DNA from: CAVQBL01 sp963710715
Lineage (GTDB): Bacteria; Pseudomonadota; Gammaproteobacteria; DSM-16500
Assembly (NCBI GenBank): GCA_963710715.1
Contig: CAVQBL010000013.1
Coordinates: forward strand, 62,001-126,000
Direction: 5' to 3'
Length of the DNA: 64,000 nt
Position 1 is the first letter of the stretch. Each line of letters opens with the position of its first letter. Positions 57,903 to 64,000 of the stretch are shown here, one piece after another. Both the position numbers and the translations under genes were made by a program. The notes beneath the pieces are model-generated. The model was given only the letters and a program-made list of their open reading frames with translations, was not told where the DNA came from and made no database searches.

Positions 57903-59168
57903 ATGGCGAATGAAGTTTGTTTTCGCACATTACATTTAGACAAACCATGGACACTTGAAACGTATCAACGTGTCGGTGGTTATGAACAGTGGAAAAAAAT
58001 TCTGCGTGAAAAAATTCCACCGGAACAAATTATTGAAGCAGTCAAAGTTTCTGCATTGCGTGGTCGCGGTGGTGCAGGTTTTCCGACCGGGCTCAAGTGG
58101 AGTTTTATTCGTCGTGATATGCCCGGACAAAAATATATTTTATGTAACTCGGACGAGGGTGAGCCGGGGACATGTAAAGATCATGATATTTTACGGTTTA
58201 ATCCACATCAATTAATTGAAGGTATGGCAATTGGCGCCTATGCCATGGGCGCGACAGTGGGTTATAACTATATTCGCGGTGAACTTTGGGATGCGTATAA
58301 ACGTTTTGATGCAGCCCTTGATGAAGCACGCGCGGCGGGATTAATTGGTAAAAATATTTTTGGTTCCGGCGTGGATTTCGAACTTTTTCCTTTTCTAGGT
58401 GCGGGAGCTTACATTTGTGGTGAAGAAACAGCGCTGATGGAATCGTTAGAGGGTAAAAAAGGCATGCCACGATTTAAACCGCCTTTTCCAGCAGCACGTG
58501 GATTATATGGCAAACCAACAACGATTAATAATACGGAAACCTATGCTTCTGTCCCTGTGATTCTTGAGCGCGGTGCTGAATGGTTTTTAAAACTGGGGAA
58601 ACCAAACAATGGTGGATGCAAAATTTTCTGTGTTTCAGGACATGTTAATAATCCAGGTAATTTTGAAGTTCCTTTAGGTACGCCATTTAAAGATTTGTTA
58701 GCGATGGCTGGCGGTGTGCGTAATGGTCACAAATTAAAAGCGGTGATTCCAGGTGGAACATCCATGCCAGTTTTGCCGGCAGATATCATGATGACATTGG
58801 ATATGGATTTTGACTCTATCCAAAAAGCAGGATCGGGATTAGGGTCTGGCGCTGTGATCGTCATGGATGAAACAGTATGTATGGTGCGCGCTTTAGAAAA
58901 TATGTCTAAATTTTATATGGATGAATCGTGCGGACAATGCACTCCGTGTCGTGAAGGTGCGGGCTGGTTATATCGTCTGGTACGACGCATTGAACGCGGC
59001 GAGGCAGAGCTTGAAGATATTGAGAATTTGCGTCGTGCTGCAAAAAATATTGAAGGGCGAACTATTTGTGCTTTTGGTGAAGCAGCAGCATGGCCAGTGG
59101 GTGGAATGTTGAAATATTTTCATGATGAATTTGTGTATCATGTGATGCATAAGAGGTGTTTGGTGTGA
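57903..59168 (+). CDS. nuoF: NADH-quinone oxidoreductase subunit F
   Basis: 421 residues; binds NADH and FMN. RGRGGAGFPTGLKWSF (nucleotide loop), NSDEGEPGTCKDHDI (FMN), GAGAYICGEETALMESLEG and the [4Fe-4S] N3 ligands in CGQCTPCREG with the fourth Cys in RTICAFGEA. Its stop overlaps the nuoG start by 4 bp. Confidence 0.98.
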   Translation: MANEVCFRTLHLDKPWTLETYQRVGGYEQWKKILREKIPPEQIIEAVKVSALRGRGGAGFPTGLKWSFIRRDMPGQKYILCNSDEGEPGTCKDHDILRFNPHQLIEGMAIGAYAMGATVGYNYIRGELWDAYKRFDAALDEARAAGLIGKNIFGSGVDFELFPFLGAGAYICGEETALMESLEGKKGMPRFKPPFPAARGLYGKPTTINNTETYASVPVILERGAEWFLKLGKPNNGGCKIFCVSGHVNNPGNFEVPLGTPFKDLLAMAGGVRNGHKLKAVIPGGTSMPVLPADIMMTLDMDFDSIQKAGSGLGSGAVIVMDETVCMVRALENMSKFYMDESCGQCTPCREGAGWLYRLVRRIERGEAELEDIENLRRAAKNIEGRTICAFGEAAAWPVGGMLKYFHDEFVYHVMHKRCLV

Positions 59169-61537
59169 CTGTAGAAATCGAAATCGACGGCAAAAAATTA
59201 CTCGCTAACCCCAACAGCATGGTGATCCAAGTAGCTGATGAGGCGGGAATTTACATTCCGCGTTTTTGCTATCACAAGCACTTATCTATTGCTGCTAATT
59301 GCCGTATGTGTTTAGTGGAAGTTGAGAAGTCACCTAAAACATTGCCCGCATGCGCAACACCCGTGACGGCTGGCATGAAAGTTTTTACTCGCTCGCCCAA
59401 AGCCATTGCAGCACAAAAAGCAGTGATGGAATTCTTGCTGATTAATCATCCTTTGGATTGTCCTATCTGCGATCAAGGTGGAGAATGTGAATTACAAGAT
59501 TTGAGTATGGGTTATGGTGGCGCTGAATCCTATTTTTCTGAAGGCAAACGCTCAGTCAAAGATCTCGATATTGGGCCACTCATTGAAACAGCCATGACGC
59601 GCTGCATTCAATGTACACGTTGCGTGCGTTTTGGAGATGAAATTGCAGGTGTGCGTGAGTTAGGTGCAACTGGGCGTGGTGAAGATATGGAGATTGGTAC
59701 CTACGTGCAGAAAGCAGTTTCATCGGAAGTTTCTGGAAATATCATTGATATTTGTCCTGTGGGTGCTCTGGTTTCAAAACCTTTTCTTTACACTGCACGT
59801 GCTTGGGAATTAGATCAATATCCAACGATTGCTGCGCATGATTGTATTGGCGCCAATATTTATGCGCATACGCGTTATGGAAAAGTGATGCGTGTTGTGC
59901 CACATGAAAATATATCGATTAATGAAACGTGGATTTCGGATCGCGATCGTTTTAGCTATGAAGGTTTATATCATGCCGATCGTATTAATAAACCGCGCAT
60001 TCGCAGAAATGATGAATGGGAAGAAGTCGATTGGCAGACAGCATTAGAATTTGCTGTATCTGGCATACAAGGTGTTTTGACAACGATGGGTGCTGATTAT
60101 CTGGGTGCTCTGGCTTCTCCGAATTCAACGGTAGAAGAATTTTATTTGTTACAAAAATTATTGCGTGGCTTAGGTAGCGCCAACATCGATCATCGCTTAC
60201 GCCAAGTGGATTTTTCAGATCAAATGCAAATGCCAGCGTTTCCTGGGCTAGGCATGCCGATTGCTGAATTGCAAAATTGCGATGTAATTTTCCTAATTGG
60301 TTCTAATATACAAAAAGAACAACCGTCTGCTTCATTGCGTGTGCGTAAAGCAGCATTAAAAAATGCAAAAATATTGTCGCTTAATATGCTGGATTATCCA
60401 TTTCATTTTCATGTTGCAGAAAAATGCGTTGTTTCTCCGGGAGATTTTGTTGCAACACTCGTAAAAATTGCTAAAGCACTTGCAATGTCTGCTCCTCCAG
60501 GGCTACAAACATTGTTTGATAAAGTTCAAACAGATGCAGTGCATGGTGCGATGGCTAATTATTTGCGTACAGGAAAAAAATCCTGCCTCTTGCTCGGCGC
60601 TCTCGCATTTAATCATCCGCAAGCATCATTAATTCGTGCGCTTGCGCAAGCTATTGCGAAAGCGAGTGGTGCACAATTAGGGTTTTTAACCGAAGGTGCA
60701 AATGCTGCTGGGGCATGGTTAGCAGGCGCCGTTCCGCATCGCGCACCAGCAGCAGCCGCGACTCGCTTGGGATTAAATGCAGAAGAAATGTTTAAAGCAT
60801 CACGTAAAGCGTATATTTTACTGAATGTGGATCCTGATTTAGATTGTGCAAATCCGATTGCTGCATCCCAAGCTTTGGAACAAGCAGAATTTGTTATTTC
60901 ATTATCACCCTTTAGAAATGCATTGTTGGATCAATATGCCGACGTTATTTTACCTATTGCACCTTTTACAGAAACATCTGGAACATTTGTTAATGCGGCA
61001 GGACAGTGGCAAGGATTTAAAGGTGTTGCATCTGCATTTGGTGAGTCACGCCCGGCTTGGAAAGTATTGCGAGTGTTAGGTAACTTATTTTCTTTGCCGA
61101 ATTTTGAGTATGAATCTTCTGAAGAAGTGCTGAATGAAATAAAATTATTAATTGATAAAATGCCAACCTTGTCTCCCGATTTTAAAATTTCTTATGGGGA
61201 AATAAGTTTGGAGGCTGCAACGCAATTTACTCGTGTTGGCGAAATTCCACTCTATGCTTTAGATAGTTTGGTGCGTCGAGCAAAATCGTTGCAAAAAATG
61301 CAGAATATTGTGGAAGGTGAATTAGCATCTGTACGCATGCATCCAGAAGTAGCAAAAAAATTAGCATACGATGAAGGGATGAAAGTACGGATTAAACAGC
61401 ATGAATATTCAGTGGAGTTGCCAATTGTATTTGATAAACGTGTGCCAGAGCATGCTGTGTTGATTGCTGGCGGAATTGAGGCAACGAGAGGGTTGATGGA
61501 GTTGTTTGGGGCGGTGGAGATAAAGAATATATTGTAG
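59165..61537 (+). CDS. nuoG: NADH-quinone oxidoreductase subunit G
   Basis: 790 residues from GTG 59165, 8 nt after AGAGG. The N-terminal ferredoxin part has N1b (PRFCYHKHLSIAANCRMC), the His-liganded cluster (HPLDCPICDQGGECELQD) and N4/N5-type cysteines (TRCIQCTRCVRF, IIDICPVGAL). A molybdopterin-oxidoreductase-like scaffold without cofactor follows. Peripheral arm of complex I. Confidence 0.97.
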   Translation: MTVEIEIDGKKLLANPNSMVIQVADEAGIYIPRFCYHKHLSIAANCRMCLVEVEKSPKTLPACATPVTAGMKVFTRSPKAIAAQKAVMEFLLINHPLDCPICDQGGECELQDLSMGYGGAESYFSEGKRSVKDLDIGPLIETAMTRCIQCTRCVRFGDEIAGVRELGATGRGEDMEIGTYVQKAVSSEVSGNIIDICPVGALVSKPFLYTARAWELDQYPTIAAHDCIGANIYAHTRYGKVMRVVPHENISINETWISDRDRFSYEGLYHADRINKPRIRRNDEWEEVDWQTALEFAVSGIQGVLTTMGADYLGALASPNSTVEEFYLLQKLLRGLGSANIDHRLRQVDFSDQMQMPAFPGLGMPIAELQNCDVIFLIGSNIQKEQPSASLRVRKAALKNAKILSLNMLDYPFHFHVAEKCVVSPGDFVATLVKIAKALAMSAPPGLQTLFDKVQTDAVHGAMANYLRTGKKSCLLLGALAFNHPQASLIRALAQAIAKASGAQLGFLTEGANAAGAWLAGAVPHRAPAAAATRLGLNAEEMFKASRKAYILLNVDPDLDCANPIAASQALEQAEFVISLSPFRNALLDQYADVILPIAPFTETSGTFVNAAGQWQGFKGVASAFGESRPAWKVLRVLGNLFSLPNFEYESSEEVLNEIKLLIDKMPTLSPDFKISYGEISLEAATQFTRVGEIPLYALDSLVRRAKSLQKMQNIVEGELASVRMHPEVAKKLAYDEGMKVRIKQHEYSVELPIVFDKRVPEHAVLIAGGIEATRGLMELFGAVEIKNIL

Positions 61538-61551
61538 GACAGAAAGCGTAG

Positions 61552-61667
61552 CCCGTCATTGCGAGGACCCCTGCATGCTTTTAGCAGGGGGACGAAGCAA
61601 TCCAGGGGAATATTGTCGTATCGCCTGGATTGCCACGCCCGCAAAAGGCGCGGGCTCGCAATGACGG
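61552..61667. repeat. GTCATTGCGA palindromic repeat, copy 2 (nuoG–nuoH gap)
   Basis: CCGTCATTGCGAGGACCCC...GGGGGACGAAGCAATCCAG...CTGGATTGCCACGCCCGC...GCGGGCTCGCAATGACGG: a complete nested hairpin. It is the fullest of the three copies and fills most of the 151-bp gap between nuoG and nuoH. Confidence 0.9.
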
Positions 61668-61688
61668 AAATACTTTAGGTACAAGAAT

Positions 61689-62711
61689 ATGCAAGAAATA
61701 CTTCTCATAGCAATAATCGTCGCCAAAATCCTTGTGATTGTGGTCGCATTGCTTTTGGGTGTTGCTTATCTGACATTCATAGAGCGTAAAGTAATTGGGT
61801 ACATGCAAACACGCATTGGTCCCAATCGTGTAGGACCCTATGGATTAGGACAGCCTTTTGCGGATGTCATTAAATTATTAGCAAAAGAAATTATTATTCC
61901 AACTGCATCGAATCGATTTTTATTTATCATTGCACCGATTATTAGTTTAGGAACAGCATTTGCTGGCTGGGCAGTGATTCCATTTGATAAAGCCAAGGTA
62001 ATCGCAGATATCAATGCGGGTGTTTTATATTCATTGGCGATTTCTTCTTTGGGCGTTTATGGTGTATTAATTGCCGGATGGGCGTCGAATTCGAAATATG
62101 CCATGTTTGGTGCATTGCGCGCTGCTGCGCAATCTATTTCATATGAAATCCCTATGGGTTTTGCTTTAGTAGGTGTCATGATGGCAGCAAGTTCGCTGAA
62201 TTTTCAAACGATTGTCATGGCACAAAGCGGCGGTATTTGGCAATGGTATTGGTTGCCATTATTTCCATTATTTTTAGTATATTGGATTTCAGGTGTCGCT
62301 GAAACGAATCGTGCACCATTCGATGTTGCCGAAGGTGAAACTGAAATTGTCGCAGGTTTTCATGTAGAATATTCGGGAACGGTGTTTGCATTATTTTTCT
62401 TAGCGGAATATGCAAATATGTTGTTGATTTCAGCTCTGGCCACCGTCATGTTTTTAGGTGGATGGTTATCACCGTTTGAAGGAATTCCAGGCCTTGAACC
62501 AGTATTTGCTTGGGTGCCAGGTATAGTGTGGTTCTTGATAAAATTGGCTATCTTTATATTTGTTTATTTATGGATTAGAGCGACATTTCCACGCTATCGC
62601 TATGATCAAATTATGCGGTTAGGTTGGAAAATATTAATCCCAGTCACCTTGGTATGGATTGCAGTTGTTGCATTAGCCGTACAGTTTAATGTGGGACCCT
62701 GGTTTGATTAG
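61689..62711 (+). CDS. nuoH: NADH-quinone oxidoreductase subunit H
   Basis: 340 residues, eight membrane helices. FIERKVIGYMQTRIGPNRVG, GPYGLGQPFADVIKLLAKE, AETNRAPFDVAEGETEIVAG and FIFVYLWIRATFPRYRYDQ are the NuoH signatures forming the quinone entry channel. Confidence 0.98.
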   Translation: MQEILLIAIIVAKILVIVVALLLGVAYLTFIERKVIGYMQTRIGPNRVGPYGLGQPFADVIKLLAKEIIIPTASNRFLFIIAPIISLGTAFAGWAVIPFDKAKVIADINAGVLYSLAISSLGVYGVLIAGWASNSKYAMFGALRAAAQSISYEIPMGFALVGVMMAASSLNFQTIVMAQSGGIWQWYWLPLFPLFLVYWISGVAETNRAPFDVAEGETEIVAGFHVEYSGTVFALFFLAEYANMLLISALATVMFLGGWLSPFEGIPGLEPVFAWVPGIVWFLIKLAIFIFVYLWIRATFPRYRYDQIMRLGWKILIPVTLVWIAVVALAVQFNVGPWFD

Positions 62712-62715
62712 GGAG

Positions 62716-62760
62716 GCCGTCATTGCGAGGAGCGTGCTCTTTGCGACGAAGCAATCCAGT
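62716..62760. repeat. GTCATTGCGA repeat, half copy (nuoH–nuoI gap)
   Basis: GCCGTCATTGCGAGGAGCGT through GACGAAGCAATCCAG, the left arm only; the complementary right arm is absent. It begins 4 bp after the nuoH stop. Confidence 0.85.
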
Positions 62761-62788
62761 GTGAATAGGTTACATTAGAGATAAAATT

Positions 62789-63280
62789 ATGCTGCGGCGT
62801 TTAAGCCAATATATTAAAAGTTTTTCATTATGGGATTTGCTGTTGGGTCTACGGCAGACAGGGCGTTATTTTTTTGCGGGCAAAGTAACGGTGCAGTATC
62901 CTGAAGAACAAACACCCACTTCGCCACGCTTTCGCGGTATCCATGCGCAGCGTCGTTATGCGAATGGTGAAGAACGCTGTATCGCATGTAAACTTTGCGA
63001 AGCGGTTTGTCCTGCTTTAGCCATTACCATTGAAGCAGAACCGCGCGCAGATGGTTCACGACGCACGACTTTGTATGAAATTGATCTTTTTAAATGCGTC
63101 TACTGTGGTTTTTGTGAAGAGTCTTGCCCAGTGGATGCTATCGTATTAACACGCTTTGCGGATTATCATATGGAAAATCGCGGTGAAAATATTTTGACGA
63201 AGGAAAAATTATTAGCGATTGGTGATAAGTATGAAGAGGTGATTGCTAGGGATAGGGCGGAGGATGCGAGATATAGATAG
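62789..63280 (+). CDS. nuoI: NADH-quinone oxidoreductase subunit I
   Basis: 163 residues with two [4Fe-4S] motifs, RCIACKLCEAVCPALAI and KCVYCGFCEESCPVDAI (N6a/N6b). The C-terminus (LLAIGDKYEEVIARDRAEDA) is the normal one, so the gene is complete. It should be followed by nuoJ; instead an unrelated HTH gene begins 2 bp after the stop. Confidence 0.98.
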   Translation: MLRRLSQYIKSFSLWDLLLGLRQTGRYFFAGKVTVQYPEEQTPTSPRFRGIHAQRRYANGEERCIACKLCEAVCPALAITIEAEPRADGSRRTTLYEIDLFKCVYCGFCEESCPVDAIVLTRFADYHMENRGENILTKEKLLAIGDKYEEVIARDRAEDARYR

Positions 63281-63282
63281 AT

Positions 63283-63666
63283 ATGAACATTAAGACGGTA
63301 AAAATCGGTATTATGTCGCAAAAAGAGATCCGTGAAAGGACGCTTGCCATTGCGCAGGGTAAATACAAACCCAAGCCAGATGAGCCTAAAATTTGGTTTA
63401 CTTCAATCCGTTCACTTGCTGAAGTGTTAAGTGACGAAAATCAAGCATTGTTACAAGTTATAACAGATAAAAAACCTGATTCCATACGCAAGCTAGCAGA
63501 TATCACTGGGCGTCAGCCGAGTAACTTGTCCAGGACATTAAAAACATTATCTGCTTATGGTTTTGTGAAGCTTGAAAGATTTGATAAAACAGTATGCCCT
63601 ATTGTGCAAGCTACCAAGTTTATCGTGATTTTTGGTGTGCATTGGGGAAAGCATGCGCGCACTTAA
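63283..63666 (+). CDS. Orphan HTH regulator (HVO_A0114-like, antitoxin type)
   Basis: 127 residues. VKIGIMSQKEIRERTLAIAQ, GKYKPKPDEPKIWFTSIRSL, then a MarR-like winged helix (RKLADITGRQPSNLSRTLKT, LSAYGFVKLERF). This pattern is common among small regulators paired with a toxin gene of the DUF6516 kind, as far as I recall. No toxin is adjacent: nuoI ends 2 bp before it. An alternative start is ATG 63313. The last 15 residues look unlike the family and may come from a junction. Confidence 0.75.
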   Translation: MNIKTVKIGIMSQKEIRERTLAIAQGKYKPKPDEPKIWFTSIRSLAEVLSDENQALLQVITDKKPDSIRKLADITGRQPSNLSRTLKTLSAYGFVKLERFDKTVCPIVQATKFIVIFGVHWGKHART

Positions 63667-63737
63667 TTTAATATGCAGTAGCGCATCCCATCATATTGTT
63701 AAATGATGAGACGCGCCCCTCTCCTTGCTGAGATTTT

Positions 63738-64000
63738 TTATTTTTGCTGTGAGGATAATAATGGGAGAGCATAAAAAAATTCTTTGTATACTGCACCATC
63801 GGTATTGTCAGTTGATCCACTCATATTCATATAAAGAACATTATCAAAAGCAACAAGCTGTTTAATGTTTGGGTGGTCAGCAATCTTTGGTAACCCTGTA
63901 GTCGTAACAGATTCCCATTTTGGATCATGGGTATTGTTATAAGCATAAATAAATGGCCCATTAAGTTTATCTCTGTCCAACAAAGCATATACAGTATCGC
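63738..64000 (-). CDS. C-terminal part of an unidentified protein (runs off the right edge)
   Basis: 87 residues, open to the right edge, reading DTVYALLDRDKLNGPFIYAY, then ADHPNIKQLVAFDNVLYMNM. The repeating YAYNN / VLYMNM pattern suggests a beta-propeller (kelch-like) repeat, which I cannot confirm. It faces the nuo operon, so nuoJ is not on this strand here. Confidence 0.5.
   Translation of the reverse strand, partial: DTVYALLDRDKLNGPFIYAYNNTHDPKWESVTTTGLPKIADHPNIKQLVAFDNVLYMNMSGSTDNTDGAVYKEFFYALPLLSSQQK

Overview
The window looks like a chromosomal segment of an AT-rich, host-associated gammaproteobacterium. I infer a Coxiella/Legionella-type lineage (order Legionellales). The grounds are gene order (tpiA–secG–tRNA-Leu–nuoA; uvrA divergent from an MFS gene and ssb; mutY–yggX), a very large ankyrin protein, a Fic protein, several orphan hydrophilic proteins of effector-like composition, many toxin–antitoxin genes, and a heavy load of broken genes and palindromic repeats. 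The species cannot be named from sequence reading alone.

Layout. 0–3 kb: proline genes proB–proA (minus strand), then a scrapyard of an orphan antitoxin, a toxin stub, an ABC-ATPase fragment, a DUF2089 fragment and a membrane gene with an amber stop. 3–7 kb: a Fic gene, a 2OG-Fe(II) oxygenase and a DUF2062 membrane protein, followed by a decayed partial duplication of the last two. 7–14.4 kb: orphan proteins, a DUF4015-type glycosidase-like protein, a FadL porin, an NAD(P)-binding protein and a DUF234-type AAA ATPase. 14.4–25.7 kb: a mobile region. It has integrase and antirepressor remnants and a 10.2-kb island bounded by tRNA-Phe (25.6 kb) and a 46-nt copy of that tRNA's 3' end (15.45 kb). 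The island carries the ankyrin protein and a large helicase–nuclease with a zinc-ribbon partner.

25.7–35.6 kb: housekeeping and metabolism. yggX and mutY, two orphan genes with duplicated leaders, the whole histidine-utilisation pathway (hutHUG divergent from hutI), an isochorismatase-like hydrolase and a biotin ligase lacking its DNA-binding domain. 35.7–40.3 kb: an NYN-domain RNase-like gene, an LdcA/MccF-type serine peptidase, a frameshifted acyltransferase, a decayed second ldcA, and a HEPN / HTH-nucleotidyltransferase pair. The intact ldcA and the nucleotidyltransferase share the same 25-bp palindromic operator at the same distance from their start codons. This suggests that NYN, peptidase, HEPN and nucleotidyltransferase once formed one duplicated locus, and it is the best candidate here for an undescribed system. 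40.3–49.5 kb: ssb, MFS, uvrA, a putative novel oxygenase, mazEF, a phd/vapC pair and two hydrolase-like genes. 49.5–52.3 kb: Fur-controlled feoABC. 52.4–63.3 kb: an Ig-domain protein, tpiA, secG, tRNA-Leu and nuoA–nuoI.

The nuo operon is unusual. Three of its gene junctions hold palindromic repeats. The nuoC–nuoD gap consists of a 181-bp foldback element with a conserved promoter at its edge; a truncated relative of that element, with the same promoter, lies ahead of the oxygenase gene at 4.6 kb. After nuoI the operon stops: an orphan HTH gene and an opposing gene follow instead of nuoJ.
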